From Nitrosomonas communis (GTDB lineage: Bacteria; Pseudomonadota; Gammaproteobacteria; Burkholderiales; Nitrosomonadaceae), in NCBI RefSeq assembly GCF_001007935.1, contig NZ_CP011451.1:2914001-2978000 (forward strand): a stretch of 64,000 nt of DNA. The letters are read 5' to 3'. The translations under genes were made by a program, and so were the position numbers. Below, piece by piece: positions 47,086 through 57,609 of the stretch; the first letter of the stretch is position 1; each line of letters opens with the position of its first letter. The notes below the pieces were generated by a model. It ran no database searches. It had not been told where the DNA came from and saw only the letters and a program-made list of their open reading frames with translations.

Positions 47086-47896
47086 TTATTTCTGCCCCAT
47101 CTCAATATATAATATCGATCTGGCTTTTTCCCGATCAAAAAATGATGAGGTAAATTGAAGATTGGATTGTCAAAAAATCCTCTTTTAATTAACGCTTCAT
47201 AAATATGGGCCGAACAATTGGCCTGAGTCTTATGCAAAGACTATGATCATCTCATGTTCATACCATGAGTCGAAAAATCTATTGCTGGATACAAATTAAC
47301 ATACGGGACGTGAAGATTCTGTGAATCTAAACGTGATTAAAATTGATTAGATCAATAAACTATGTAGGAGTACTTCAAAAGCGGTAATGACGAGTATCCG
47401 TTGATATATTCTGGAGATGATAAGCATCCTTGATACTGACTCTTGTAGAGAAACTAACGGCCTGATGAGTGGTTCCTCTTGTATTATCACGTGATGGAAA
47501 AACAGACCGATGATCAGATTGTAGAATTCATGATCATAAAAGCAATAAAAACACTTTCCCACCCTCAACGCCTGCAGTTTTTCGATATGGGGCTTTCATT
47601 TACCATGAACCAGCTGCTTTCACATCACCCCGAGCATTACTTTCTCATTCTCCGGAATAAATACGATAGGATATTATAGTCTCATGTTATATGGACCAAG
47701 CTCTGATATCTCTCATTCTATTCTTCCAGGTCTTGATCAAGCGAAGAGAATCTGGGTATCGTCTCACACGGTCAAGTTTTTAATAATCCTCTGATATATC
47801 GAAGAATTATCTTATTTAAAATAGTGTGATTCTTAAATTTCTAATGAAGCAGACTTTTCAACGATAGCCTGCTGACCCGAACCATTACTAAAAAAA
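47086..47896. other. Long intergenic region
   Basis: No confident gene. A 6-3-6 perfect palindrome (AGATTCTGTGAATCT, 47314-47328) and several short open frames are visible. It must hold the sbtA promoter. Confidence 0.4.
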
Positions 47897-49195
47897 TCAA
47901 GGGAAAGTGATATGGAAAGTTGCACCATGCCCTGGTGAGCTCTCTACATCAATCTTCCAGCCATAATAATCACAAATCCGCTTTACAATGACTAGTCCGA
48001 TTCCTAATCCTTGCGTTTTTTTAGATCCTCGGAAAAAACGCTCATAGAGAAAAGGCATAAAAGCTGGTTCAATTCCAATGCCTGAATCAGCGATTGATAA
48101 ACGTTTATTACTATAACTTACACGAATAGACCCTTGCTCAGTGTACTGAACAGCGTTGCGCAGTATATTAACAAGCGATGTGTACAATGCCTGTCTGTTT
48201 AAGGTCAATACTTCACCCGATTTGATCACCACATCCAGTAAAATTTTTTTCTGATATATTTCTTCACAAAATGGCTCAACTGCATCAAAAACGCACTCAG
48301 CAATGGCTACAGGCTCCATCGTTCCCAAGGCTTGCTCACGCGCCAGAAACAACAATGCTTGCACTTGCTCCCCCATTCGGGTAGATACTGCCTCGATATT
48401 TTTTATTCGAGCATAAGTTTTGTTGGATAAATTTTGTTCAGCGAGCAATAATTCACAACTGGTCAGAATGGTAGTAATAGGGGTACGGAGTTCATGGCTA
48501 ATGTTGGCAGTAAATTCCTGCTCACGCTGCAACATTCGCATGATGCGGTATTGATAATCTTCTAAGGTACGGGCAAGCTGAGCCACTTCCTCATCTTGAC
48601 CAGGCTGACTCAGTGATACGCAATGTAAATTATTTGTTACCAAGCTTTGTCCATTCTGATTAGCTGGTAGTAAACGCTTTACGCGTTCAGCTAAATCTGT
48701 CACTTGCTTTACAAGTAAGCCTGCAAGCAAATATCCTATAAAAAAAGCAATCACCACGACGCCAACGAGCGATAAAATGACCAGCAATCTAAATTCACGC
48801 TGGCGCTGCTCATGAAATCCAATTTTGTAAGCAACGAGAAATTTTGTTCCATCAACATATTTCACCAGAACGCGCGTTTCTTCATCATGATAAAAAATCT
48901 TATGTAATCCACGGTCAAGATTCTGTAGGTGGCGCGGTAATTGCGATTCTTCTTTATTGTTACGTATTACGTAACTTTTAAGACTGGATCCTACCTGTGG
49001 CGTAAAATTTGCAAGCTGGCGAAAATGAAAAACTATATGATTCATTTCAGCTTCTATAATCTGTTTGATATGCGCTTCTTCAATGTCATCAGCAGCAAAA
49101 TAGAGACTTATAGCGAGCGTACCCACAATGATGGTACTAAAAATTGCGAGGGCAAGCGTCACACGCAGACGAATGCCATATTTAATTTTGAACAC
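47897..49195 (-). CDS. Sensor histidine kinase
   Basis: A 432-residue inner-membrane kinase. Helix 1 is about residues 12-32 and helix 2 about 137-162, with a 100-residue periplasmic sensor between. HAMP-like and HisKA regions follow, with the phospho-accepting His234 in NISHELRTP. The ATPase domain has LVNILRNAVQYT (N box), IADSGIGIEP (G1) and GLGIGLVIVKRI (G2). The start is GTG in a tandem repeat shared with the regulator's end. Its signal is unknown. Confidence 0.92.
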   Translation of the reverse strand: MFKIKYGIRLRVTLALAIFSTIIVGTLAISLYFAADDIEEAHIKQIIEAEMNHIVFHFRQLANFTPQVGSSLKSYVIRNNKEESQLPRHLQNLDRGLHKIFYHDEETRVLVKYVDGTKFLVAYKIGFHEQRQREFRLLVILSLVGVVVIAFFIGYLLAGLLVKQVTDLAERVKRLLPANQNGQSLVTNNLHCVSLSQPGQDEEVAQLARTLEDYQYRIMRMLQREQEFTANISHELRTPITTILTSCELLLAEQNLSNKTYARIKNIEAVSTRMGEQVQALLFLAREQALGTMEPVAIAECVFDAVEPFCEEIYQKKILLDVVIKSGEVLTLNRQALYTSLVNILRNAVQYTEQGSIRVSYSNKRLSIADSGIGIEPAFMPFLYERFFRGSKKTQGLGIGLVIVKRICDYYGWKIDVESSPGHGATFHITFP

Positions 49196-49256
49196 TTGAA
49201 GTTAGACAGTAATCAAGATTTAATTTTGAACACTTGAAGTTAGACAGTAACCAAGA
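49181..49256. repeat. 38-bp tandem duplication at a gene junction
   Basis: Positions 49181-49218 and 49219-49256 are the same 38-bp sequence with one mismatch. One copy encodes the last codons of the response regulator; the other covers the start of the kinase. Confidence 0.85.
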
Positions 49257-49903
49257 CCATGAACAGTTTCAATCGGATCATATCCACCAGCTTTCAATAA
49301 AGCTCGTCTCAATACATGCATATGGCTTCGCAAGGTATCACTCGTTTCCAGCTCTTCTTCCCAAGCCTCAAGCTCTAGCTCTTTACGACTAAATACTCGC
49401 CCAGGCTCACTCATTAGTAATGCAAGCAATCGCATACATTTCGGTGGAAGCTTAACATCATTATTTGCAAAACGAACGGATAAGGTCTTAGGATCAAAAC
49501 TAAGATCACCTACCTCCAGTTTGCGTGCAGCGACTTTCCCTTTGTACCGTTTATGCATAGCGATTAAACGCGCTTCTACTTCTTTTAGTGCAAAGGGTTT
49601 TATGATGTAGTCATCAGCGCCACTTTCAAAACCTATCAACTTATCATCCAGCGTATCACGCGCAGTCACCATTAATACTGGAATATCAATCTGACATTCT
49701 TGGCGAAGTTTTCGACACAACGTCAAGCCATCCAGATGAGGTAGCTTGAGATCAAGAAGAATCGCATCGAAAGGTTGCGTACTGGCCAGACGAAATCCAG
49801 TCGCGCCATCAAGAGCAGCATCAACACTATGCCCGCGTGCTTCAAAAAAGTCATAAAGATTCGAAGCTATTGCTTTATCATCTTCAATAATGAGTATACG
49901 CAT
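49220..49903 (-). CDS. OmpR-type response regulator
   Basis: A 227-residue regulator. The receiver domain (ILIIEDDKAIASNLYDFF) has Asp51 in ILLDLKLPHLDG as the phosphorylation site, and the switch Lys is in DDYIIKPFA. The C-terminal OmpR-type winged helix binds DNA (LPPKCMRLLALLMSEPGRVFSRKELE, given as LPPKCMRLLALL and SEPGRVFSRKELE; ETVHGLGYCL). It is directly upstream of its kinase; the intervening 24 nt arose from the tandem duplication. Confidence 0.92.
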   Translation of the reverse strand: MRILIIEDDKAIASNLYDFFEARGHSVDAALDGATGFRLASTQPFDAILLDLKLPHLDGLTLCRKLRQECQIDIPVLMVTARDTLDDKLIGFESGADDYIIKPFALKEVEARLIAMHKRYKGKVAARKLEVGDLSFDPKTLSVRFANNDVKLPPKCMRLLALLMSEPGRVFSRKELELEAWEEELETSDTLRSHMHVLRRALLKAGGYDPIETVHGLGYCLTSSVQN

Positions 49904-49939
49904 AAATAGAAAAAAGTGGATCGCGTTAAAAATACTTAG

Positions 49940-51007
49940 CTAATCTATATGATACTTACGACTGAGTGTATGAACAGCTTCCACAAGAGCCAATGCATTC
50001 TCAGGAAGAGTAAATTGAGAAATGCCATGGCCAAGATTAAAGACATGCCCCGCACCATGACCATAACTTGCCAAAACTTTTTCGACCTCGGCAGTAATTG
50101 TATTGGATGAAGCAAATAATACCGCAGGATCAAGATTACCTTGCAGTGCAACCTGATCATTAACGCGACGTCGCGCCTCGCTCATATCTATTGTCCAATC
50201 AAGGCCAATAGCATCACATTTACTATTGACCATACGCTCCAACCATAACCCTCCACCCTTGGTAAAAATAATATTGGGAATGCGCGCACCTTCGTGCTCA
50301 CGCTTTAACCCCGCAATAATCTGAGTCATATAATGCAAAGAAAATTCCAGATAAGCAGAATGTGACAATGCTCCACCCCACGTATCAAAAATCATGACAG
50401 CCTGTGCGCCTGCTTCAATTTGTGCATTGAGATAGGCTGTAACAGCCTGAGCATTTACATCAAGAATATGATGTAACAAGTCAGGGCGTTGATATAGCAT
50501 CGTCTTGATTTGACGAAAATCAGTGCCGCCACATCCTTCTACCATATAGCATGCAAGTGTGAAGGGACTACCAGAAAAACCAATGAGCGGAACCTGACCA
50601 TTTAATGCTTTGCGAATTTGCGAAACAGCATCGATGACATAACGCAAATGCACGTCGGGATCAGGTACAATCAGGGAACGTATTTCCCATTCTTCACGCA
50701 AGGGACGTACAAATCGTGGCCCCTCCCCTTCGGCAAAATATAATCCCAATCCCATTGCATCAGGGATAGTAAGAATATCAGAAAATAAAATAGCGGCATC
50801 TAGTGAAAAACGCGCTAATGGCTGCAAGGTCACTTCTGTCGCAAAATTAGGATTTTTGCATAACGACAGAAAATCGCCTGCACGTGCACGGGTTTGATTA
50901 TATTCAGGCAAATAACGCCCAGCTTGTCTCATGAGCCATACAGGCGTGTATTCGGTAGGCTGGCGTAGCAATGCTCGAATTAAAGTATCATTTCTTAATT
51001 TTGTCAT
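49940..51007 (-). CDS. hemE: Uroporphyrinogen decarboxylase
   Basis: A 355-residue cytosolic enzyme that turns uroporphyrinogen III into coproporphyrinogen III in heme synthesis. It has the signature [18 protein letters not shown] and [16 protein letters not shown], and FDTWGGALS with the active-site region. Length is normal. It stands alone on the minus strand, next to the regulator. hemF for the next step lies at 62312. Confidence 0.96.
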   Translation of the reverse strand: MTKLRNDTLIRALLRQPTEYTPVWLMRQAGRYLPEYNQTRARAGDFLSLCKNPNFATEVTLQPLARFSLDAAILFSDILTIPDAMGLGLYFAEGEGPRFVRPLREEWEIRSLIVPDPDVHLRYVIDAVSQIRKALNGQVPLIGFSGSPFTLACYMVEGCGGTDFRQIKTMLYQRPDLLHHILDVNAQAVTAYLNAQIEAGAQAVMIFDTWGGALSHSAYLEFSLHYMTQIIAGLKREHEGARIPNIIFTKGGGLWLERMVNSKCDAIGLDWTIDMSEARRRVNDQVALQGNLDPAVLFASSNTITAEVEKVLASYGHGAGHVFNLGHGISQFTLPENALALVEAVHTLSRKYHID

Positions 51008-51378
51008 TGAATGATTTATCTAATTCTTATCGATAATAACGGTTAACAGGAAAAATTTAATTTTTGGTTGGAAATTTTTTAATTTCAAAATTAGCTGCAT
51101 ATGTTACCAGTGATTGACTTTGGGTTTGTAAATTTAATATAAGGAATCCTGGAGAAATCACTAAGCAAACTCAATTTCCTCGTTTTTTTCTGTCTAGGCG
51201 AGAACCAAGAAAATAAACTGCTTCTACTTAACCTCACTGTGAGATATAAAGATTTTGATGTTTCTCTATTCATTCAGTAAAATATGTGGCGCTGCAGCGT
51301 TATGTTATGGCAGTACTTTTTAACCTTGCTTCACCGTAGACATGCAAATTAGCGGGAAGCTTTACCCATAAGGATATT

Positions 51379-51807
51379 ATGAGACATTACGAAATTGTTT
51401 TTATTGTCCACCCAGATCAAAGCGAACAAGTACCTGCGATGATTGAACGCTATCGCGGGATAGTGACCGCCAAAGATGGAAAGATCCATCGTGTAGAAGA
51501 TTGGGGGCGACGTCAACTTGCTTATCTTATTCAAAAAGTACACAAAGCGCATTATGTCCTAATGAATATTGAATGTAACCAAGAAACACTGGATGAGCTT
51601 GAGCATGCTTTCAAGTTCAATGATGCTGTGCTTCGACATCTTACAATCAGAATGGACGAAGCTGTCACCACTCCATCTATTATGATGCAAGAAGATAAAG
51701 ATAAATCATCGATGGCTAGTGAGGACACAGAGGATAATCCAGCGGTCGTACCAAGCACAGAAACCGAGGTAGAGGGTATCTCTGAAAAAGCCGGTGCTGA
51801 GGCTTAA
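51379..51807 (+). CDS. rpsF: Ribosomal protein bS6
   Basis: A 142-residue small-subunit protein. The S6 fold is [20 protein letters not shown] to [16 protein letters not shown]. The acidic C-terminal tail after residue 100 is longer than in most species and full of Glu and Ser. It binds 16S rRNA as a dimer with bS18. First of rpsF-priB-rpsR-rplI. Confidence 0.96.
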   Translation: MRHYEIVFIVHPDQSEQVPAMIERYRGIVTAKDGKIHRVEDWGRRQLAYLIQKVHKAHYVLMNIECNQETLDELEHAFKFNDAVLRHLTIRMDEAVTTPSIMMQEDKDKSSMASEDTEDNPAVVPSTETEVEGISEKAGAEA

Positions 51808-51821
51808 AAACAGGTAATTTA

Positions 51822-52118
51822 TTGAATTGTAACCAGACTATTATTTGCGGAAAAATTATAAGAATTGATCCATTGCGTTATACCCCGGTCGGTAAGGCAG
51901 TTATAGAATTCGAGGTAAGCCATGCTTCAAGGCAAATTGAGGCAGGTATTGAGCGTCTGGTAGTTTGCAAAATTTTTGCCGTAGCATTAGCTGATATGGC
52001 TAAAGCAATTTCCGGTATGGAAGTCGGTAGCTCCGTTAAGTTAACTGGATTCCTTGCAAAAAGAAACAAAATCAGCTCTCAGTTAGCATTACATGTAACG
52101 TATATCGATATCTTATAA
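51822..52118 (+). CDS. priB: Primosomal replication protein PriB
   Basis: A 98-residue single-stranded DNA-binding protein with one OB fold ([39 protein letters not shown]). It helps PriA restart stalled forks. The start is TTG, 15 bp after rpsF. Its place between rpsF and rpsR is the usual one in betaproteobacteria. Confidence 0.9.
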   Translation: MNCNQTIICGKIIRIDPLRYTPVGKAVIEFEVSHASRQIEAGIERLVVCKIFAVALADMAKAISGMEVGSSVKLTGFLAKRNKISSQLALHVTYIDIL

Positions 52119-52153
52119 ACATTCAAACATTCAGAAAAAATAGGAAAATCACG

Positions 52154-52432
52154 ATGAGATTTACAAGAAATAAAGATAGTAAATTGAAGAATAAAGAAAA
52201 AATGGCAAATCGCCCTTTGTTTAAACGCAAAAAGTTTTGTCGTTTTACAGTAGAAGGCATCAAAACGGTTGATTATAAAGACATCAACATACTGAAAGAC
52301 TTTATCAGCGAGAATGGCAAAATCATCCCAGCTCGTATTACTGGAACCAAATCATATTATCAACGCCAGCTAAATACAGCGATAGAGCGCGCACGTTTTC
52401 TCGCCCTGCTACCCTACACTGATCGGCATTAA
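52154..52432 (+). CDS. rpsR: Ribosomal protein bS18
   Basis: A 92-residue small-subunit protein. The core is [16 protein letters not shown] ([21 protein letters not shown], given as [13 protein letters not shown] and [13 protein letters not shown]) and ends [20 protein letters not shown]. The start at 52154 has an AGGA site; an internal ATG at 52202 (MANRPLF) would give a more typical 76 residues. Binds bS6 in the 30S platform. Confidence 0.95.
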   Translation: MRFTRNKDSKLKNKEKMANRPLFKRKKFCRFTVEGIKTVDYKDINILKDFISENGKIIPARITGTKSYYQRQLNTAIERARFLALLPYTDRH

Positions 52433-52450
52433 GAACTGAGGAGACATATC

Positions 52451-52906
52451 GTGCAAGTAATACTGATGGAGAAAATTGCAAGCCTCGGACAATTGGGCGA
52501 CATCGTCAATGTTAAAAGAGGATTTGCGCGCAATTACCTGATACCGCAAGGTAAGGCTAAATGGGCTACTGAAAGCGCGATCGCTGATTTTAAAGCCAGA
52601 CGCGCTGAGTTAGAGAAAAAACAGGCAGAAGCTATGGCAAACGCTCAGGCATTGGCAGCAAAACTGGATGGTTTGCTTGTGCAAATAACCCAAAAAAGTG
52701 GAGTGGATGGTAAATTATTTGGCTCAGTTACCAATGCAAATATCACCGAGGCACTTAAAGAACAAGGTTTCTCAATTGATAAATCGATGATTCGTATGCC
52801 AGAAGGTCAAATCAAGCAAGTGGGTGATTATCTCATCATTATCGCGTTACATAGTGATGTATCGGCTAATATTACCGTATCAGTCTTAGGTGAAACAGCC
52901 ACTTAA
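52451..52906 (+). CDS. rplI: Ribosomal protein bL9
   Basis: A 151-residue large-subunit protein. The N-terminal RNA-binding domain ([21 protein letters not shown], given as [19 protein letters not shown], and [16 protein letters not shown]) is joined by a long helix to the C-terminal domain. GTG start with GAGGAG upstream. A clear terminator follows. Confidence 0.96.
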   Translation: MQVILMEKIASLGQLGDIVNVKRGFARNYLIPQGKAKWATESAIADFKARRAELEKKQAEAMANAQALAAKLDGLLVQITQKSGVDGKLFGSVTNANITEALKEQGFSIDKSMIRMPEGQIKQVGDYLIIIALHSDVSANITVSVLGETAT

Positions 52907-52926
52907 GTATTTTTGACTATTTTATG

Positions 52927-52956
52927 AAAAAGGACTGGCAACAGTCCTTTTTTTAT
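52927..52956 (+). terminator. Intrinsic terminator after rplI
   Basis: AAAGGACTG (52929-52937) and CAGTCCTTT (52942-52950) pair around GCAA and are followed by a T-run. Ends the rpsF-rplI operon before dnaB. Confidence 0.92.
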
Positions 52957-53015
52957 TTCAAACATTCAATGATAAAATTTGCTTCTTTAGTGTTTGCAGA
53001 TTCTGTCAAATTCCT

Positions 53016-54410
53016 ATGGTTCAATTACCCTCTAGCACTGCTTATAATGAATTATTAGATATTTACAAGACCCCACCTCATTCTGTTGAAGCAGAACAAT
53101 CAGTATTAGGTGGCTTGATGCTGGATAATCATGCATGGGATAAAATTGCAGACATTATCACCCATACTGATTTTTATCGGCAGGATCATCAGCTCATCTA
53201 TCATCATATCTGCAATCTTATAGAGCAAAATAAACCTGCTGATGTGATTACTGTCGCGGAATCACTCGAAAATTCAGCTGAATTACAGAATGTTGGCGGG
53301 CTCACTTATATTGGCTCAATAGTACAGAATACCCCAACGGCCGCTAATATTCGCCGCTATGCTGAAATAGTAAGAGAACGAGCTATCATGCGTAGGCTTG
53401 CTCAGATCAGTACACAAATTGCTGACTCAGCCTATAATCCGGCAGGACGCTCTGCATCAGATCTATTAGATGAAGCAGAAAGCAAGATATTTGAAATTGC
53501 TGAAATTGGCGCACGGGGTAAGCAAGGATTTATCGATATCCAGCCTCTCTTAAAGCAGGTAGTCGAGCGCATTGAAATGCTATACAGCCGCGACAATCCG
53601 AGTGATGTCACGGGGATTGCATCCGGTTTTCATGATTTAGACCAGAAAACTTCAGGCTTTCAACCCGGAGACCTGATTATTGTTGCAGGCAGACCTTCGA
53701 TGGGTAAAACAGCCTTTTCTCTTAATATTGCAGAACATGTGGCATTAGGGCTCAATAAGCCAGCCGCTGTATTTAGTATGGAAATGGGCGGAGCACAGCT
53801 TGCGATGCGTATGCTGGGCTCAATAGGCAGGCTTGATCAGCACAAGGTTCGTACTGGACGATTGGAAGATGAAGATTGGCCAAAGCTTACTCATGCACTG
53901 GGCAAACTGAATGATGCGCCTATCTTTATTGATGAAAGTGCCGCATTGAATGCGCTGGAGCTTAGAGCCCGGGCACGGCGACTTTATCGTCAGCATGGAG
54001 AACTGGGATTGATCGTTGTCGATTACCTGCAGCTCATGTCTTCACATACCCACAGTGAAAACCGCGCTACCGAAATTTCTGAGATTTCACGGTCGCTTAA
54101 AGCCTTGGCAAAAGAGTTACAAGTACCCGTCATCGCATTATCACAGCTTAATCGCAGTCTGGAACAGCGGCCTAATCCGCATAAACGCCCAGTAATGTCT
54201 GATCTGCGTGAATCTGGCGCCATCGAACAGGATGCGGATGTCATCTTATTTATTTATCGCGATGAAGTATATAACCCTGATACCCCGGACAAAGGAATTG
54301 CTGAAATCATTATCGGAAAACAGCGAAATGGCCCCATTGGCAAAATCAACTTAACCTTTCTGGGTGAATATACACGCTTTGAAAATTGTGCCCGGCCTGA
54401 GTATTATTAA
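53016..54410 (+). CDS. dnaB: Replicative DNA helicase
   Basis: The 464-residue hexameric helicase that opens the replication fork. N-terminal primase-binding domain (PPHSVEAEQSVLGGLMLDN), then the RecA-like core: Walker A AGRPSMGKTAF, Walker B LIVVDYLQLM, and SDLRESGAIEQDADVI. Length is normal; no intein. It follows rplI by 110 bp but has its own promoter region beyond the terminator. Confidence 0.97.
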   Translation: MVQLPSSTAYNELLDIYKTPPHSVEAEQSVLGGLMLDNHAWDKIADIITHTDFYRQDHQLIYHHICNLIEQNKPADVITVAESLENSAELQNVGGLTYIGSIVQNTPTAANIRRYAEIVRERAIMRRLAQISTQIADSAYNPAGRSASDLLDEAESKIFEIAEIGARGKQGFIDIQPLLKQVVERIEMLYSRDNPSDVTGIASGFHDLDQKTSGFQPGDLIIVAGRPSMGKTAFSLNIAEHVALGLNKPAAVFSMEMGGAQLAMRMLGSIGRLDQHKVRTGRLEDEDWPKLTHALGKLNDAPIFIDESAALNALELRARARRLYRQHGELGLIVVDYLQLMSSHTHSENRATEISEISRSLKALAKELQVPVIALSQLNRSLEQRPNPHKRPVMSDLRESGAIEQDADVILFIYRDEVYNPDTPDKGIAEIIIGKQRNGPIGKINLTFLGEYTRFENCARPEYY

Positions 54411-54459
54411 TCAAATAGGCAATTGCGTTGCACTCTTCAGCAAGAAGAATGTCTTTCTG

Positions 54460-55971
54460 TTAATTCCGATCGAGTCGCCGATATTGTATGGCTTCTGCAA
54501 TATGTCCACTGTTAATCTGCTCACTCCTTGCTAAATCTGCGATAGTTCGCGCCAGTTTCAAGATACGATGGTATGCCCGTGCAGAAATATTTAAGCGGGA
54601 AAATGCACGCTCCAGCAACTGTTTACCCTGCTCATCCAACTGGCAATGATGATCTATTTCATGTACCCTCAAACCAGCATTGGTACCATTCTGTCGCACG
54701 AGTTGATATTGGCGGGCGGCTTCGACTCGTGCTCTTATTATCCGACTTGACTCACCTGTTTCTTGCTGCAGCAAATCCTTTTTCGGCACAGCGGGCACCT
54801 CTATCTGCATATCGATACGATCAAGCAAAGGGCCAGAAATTTTTCCACGATAGCGCGCTATCTGATCAGGTGTGCAGCGGCATTTCCCTCCATAATGACC
54901 TAAATAACCACAAGGGCATGGATTCATTGCAGCAATTAGCTGAAACCGTGCCGGAAAATTTGCTTGCCGTGTTGCCCGTGAAATAGTTATTTGGCCCGAT
55001 TCAAGTGGCTCACGCAGCACCTCCAAGACTCTACGATCAAATTCTGGCAGCTCATCGAGAAATAACACCCCGTGCATTGCCAAGGAAATTTCTCCTGGGC
55101 GAGGAATACTACCACCCCCTACCATGGCTACCGCAGAGGCAGTGTGATGAGGTGAGCGGAAAGGACGATGTTTCCAATTTGCAACATCGAAGTAACCGTT
55201 GGCAAGCGACTGCATGGCAGCAGACTCAAGCGCTTCTTGCTCTGTCATAGTAGGAAGAATACCCGGAAGACGTTCAGCCAGCATCGACTTGCCTGTTCCT
55301 GGCGGCCCAATCATCAATAGACTATGACCCCCAGCTGCGGCAATCTCCAAGGCACGCTTAGCATGCACCTGACCTTTTACTTCAGTCAGATCTGGGTGAT
55401 AATTTGAATTAGCCTGACTGAAAGTTGTTTCAGCAGGTATTGTGTGCGGCTGCAATAATTCATGTCCGGTTAGATGCGCACAGATCTGAAGTAATGATGT
55501 CGCTGGATAAACGCATGCTTCTCTAACCAGGGAAGCTTCTGCAGCATTATGTTGCGGCAGGACAAAATTACGTCCTGATCGTGACGCACCATAGGTCATG
55601 GCTAATGCCCCATGGATAGGACGCAATTCCCCACTTAAAGAAAGTTCACCTACCCATTCATACTGATCAAGTTTATTAGCAGGTATTTGACCCGTTGCCG
55701 CAAGAATACCCAGTGCAATAGGCAAATCAAATCGGCCACTCTCCTTGGGCAAATCTGCTGGTGCAAGATTGACCGTGATCCGCTGTGTCGGAAATTTAAA
55801 TCGCCCATTTTGTAGCGCAGCACGTACCCTGTCTTTACTTTCCTTTACTTCCGTTTCAGGTAATCCAACAATCGTGAAGCTGGGTAAACCATTAGATAAA
55901 TGAGTTTCTACCGTAACCAGTGGTGCTTCGATACCTGATAGTGCGCGACTATAAAGGATAGCCAGTGACAT
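54460..55971 (-). CDS. comM: ComM/YifB-type AAA ATPase (Mg chelatase-like)
   Basis: A 503-residue helicase-like protein. The N-terminal Lon-type fold (LVTVETHLSNGLPSFTIVGL), the Mg-chelatase AAA core with Walker A IGPPGTGKSMLAERLPG, Walker B VLFLDELPEFD and NPCPCGYLGH zinc-ribbon region are all present. ComM hexamers drive branch migration in natural transformation. It is convergent with dnaB. Confidence 0.93.
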   Translation of the reverse strand: MSLAILYSRALSGIEAPLVTVETHLSNGLPSFTIVGLPETEVKESKDRVRAALQNGRFKFPTQRITVNLAPADLPKESGRFDLPIALGILAATGQIPANKLDQYEWVGELSLSGELRPIHGALAMTYGASRSGRNFVLPQHNAAEASLVREACVYPATSLLQICAHLTGHELLQPHTIPAETTFSQANSNYHPDLTEVKGQVHAKRALEIAAAGGHSLLMIGPPGTGKSMLAERLPGILPTMTEQEALESAAMQSLANGYFDVANWKHRPFRSPHHTASAVAMVGGGSIPRPGEISLAMHGVLFLDELPEFDRRVLEVLREPLESGQITISRATRQANFPARFQLIAAMNPCPCGYLGHYGGKCRCTPDQIARYRGKISGPLLDRIDMQIEVPAVPKKDLLQQETGESSRIIRARVEAARQYQLVRQNGTNAGLRVHEIDHHCQLDEQGKQLLERAFSRLNISARAYHRILKLARTIADLARSEQINSGHIAEAIQYRRLDRN

Positions 55972-56081
55972 GAAGAATAAGAAATGCGATAAATACTGCT
56001 TGTTATCAGAGGATTAACAAATACATGGCAAGACAGTTAAGCAACCAGAAATCTATCCGGTAAAAATGTTTAGTTTAATTG

Positions 56082-56417
56082 TTAACCTTCATAATTCACA
56101 TCGCTTGTAGTGGTTGCTGGCGTAGTTGGCTTAAGCTGACTCTCATAATTTACTTCGCTTGTAGTGGTTGCTGACGTAGTTGCCTTAAACTGATTCTCCA
56201 AGGCAGCAACTTTTTCCTCTAGCTCAGTCAATTTTGCGCGCGTCCGCTTAAGCACTTCTTGTTGCACATCAAACTCTTCACGCGTTACGACATCCAAACG
56301 AGAAAGCATACTCGTCAACATGGCACGCATATTCCTTTCAATATCCTTGGCCGGACTTTGAGCTATAATTTCACTAATCTTGGAACCGATTTCGTCCAGA
56401 ACATTTTTATTAACCAT
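56082..56417 (-). CDS. ubiK: UbiK-like accessory factor with a repeated C-terminal tail
   Basis: A 111-residue BMFP/UbiK family protein. Residues 1-75 are typical: an amphipathic helix then a coiled coil (VVTREEFDVQQEVLKRTRAKL, given as VTREEFDVQQEVL and LTELEEKVAALENQ). The tail after that holds two 18-residue units (FKATTSATTTSEVNYE, LKPTTPATTTSDVNYE), the product of a 54-bp DNA duplication. UbiK aids the aerobic ubiquinone complex together with UbiJ. Confidence 0.88.
   Translation of the reverse strand: MVNKNVLDEIGSKISEIIAQSPAKDIERNMRAMLTSMLSRLDVVTREEFDVQQEVLKRTRAKLTELEEKVAALENQFKATTSATTTSEVNYESQLKPTTPATTTSDVNYEG
56090..56197. repeat. 54-bp tandem duplication inside ubiK
   Basis: Units 56090-56143 and 56144-56197 are near-identical direct repeats in frame; each encodes 18 residues. 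Confidence 0.85.
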
Positions 56418-56595
56418 TTTCTCTCCATTTATATTGGCTGATTACTAAGTATCCATTATATAAGCTTGATTTACAGCATTTACAACATAAAATCTCATAC
56501 TTCAAACAAATAGGCAACCTGAAAAAGAGTATTCAACATTGTCACAACATAAAATCGTGTGCGATGATCGCCTCTTTTTCATACCATATTGATTC

Positions 56596-57606
56596 ATGAC
56601 TCTTGATCGTTTACAGCTCCTGGAAAATTGGATAAAAACAGAATTTCCTGGTAAATCTTTTGAACTCTCCGCTGCTTCTGCTGATGCAAGCTTCCGTCGT
56701 TATTTTCGTATCATAATAGATCAGCAGTCTATTATTGCCATGGATGCGCCACCACAACTGGAAAACTGCGTACCATTTCTGCATGCAGCTGAAGTATTTG
56801 CTACCGCTAACATCCATGTACCGACCATATTAGCCCAGAACCTGACACAAGGTTTTTTATTACTTTCAGACTTGGGAAATACGACTTACCTGCAGACACT
56901 GGAAACCAATCCGACTGCTGCAGATAGGCTTTATGGCGATGCAACCGATGCACTCATTAAAATTCAACTGATCAGTCAGGCAAATACATTTCCTGAATAC
57001 GATGCAACGTTACTCAGAAAAGAATTAGACTTATTTCCAGAGTGGTACATTGCCAGACATTTACAAGTAATACTCAATCAAAAGCAAATCAATGACATGA
57101 TGGCTATTTTTTCACGCATTCTTGAAAATAATCTTGCCCAGCCTAAAGTATTTGTTCATCGGGATTATCATTCCCGCAATTTAATGATGACTACCCCTAA
57201 TCCTGGTATTCTTGATTTCCAGGATGCAGTATATGGTCCAATTACATACGACCTTGTTTCGTTATTTAAAGATGCCTATATCCATTGGGAAGAAGAACGC
57301 ATATTAGACTGGGCCATTCGTTACTGGGAAAAAGCACGTAAAGCAGGACTTCCCATTCCAACGGATTTTGCTGATTTTTACCGAGACTTTGAATGGATGG
57401 GTGTCCAACGTCATCTTAAAGTATTGGGAATTTTTGCGCGATTGTTTCATCGAGATCATAAAGAAGCCTATCTCAAAGAGATGCCATTGGTCATGACCTA
57501 TTTACGCAAGGCATGTGAACGCTACCGGGAGCTTCATCCATTGTTTACTCTATTGGATCAGCTTGAAGGCATACAACCTGATACAAAAATGGGTTATACC
57601 TTCTAA
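56596..57606 (+). CDS. amgK: N-acetylmuramate/N-acetylglucosamine kinase AmgK
   Basis: A 336-residue aminoglycoside-phosphotransferase-fold kinase. The catalytic loop is FVHRDYHSRNLMM and the metal motif is ILDFQDAVYGPITYDLVSLF. AmgK phosphorylates the anomeric carbon of MurNAc in peptidoglycan recycling. Four bases separate it from murU, which performs the next step, so function is well supported by context. Confidence 0.93.
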   Translation: MTLDRLQLLENWIKTEFPGKSFELSAASADASFRRYFRIIIDQQSIIAMDAPPQLENCVPFLHAAEVFATANIHVPTILAQNLTQGFLLLSDLGNTTYLQTLETNPTAADRLYGDATDALIKIQLISQANTFPEYDATLLRKELDLFPEWYIARHLQVILNQKQINDMMAIFSRILENNLAQPKVFVHRDYHSRNLMMTTPNPGILDFQDAVYGPITYDLVSLFKDAYIHWEEERILDWAIRYWEKARKAGLPIPTDFADFYRDFEWMGVQRHLKVLGIFARLFHRDHKEAYLKEMPLVMTYLRKACERYRELHPLFTLLDQLEGIQPDTKMGYTF

Positions 57607-57609
57607 TTA

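Noticed and set aside
47479..47679. 66-codon plus-strand frame
   Set aside because: No similarity to anything recognised and no ribosome-binding site, in a long intergenic stretch.
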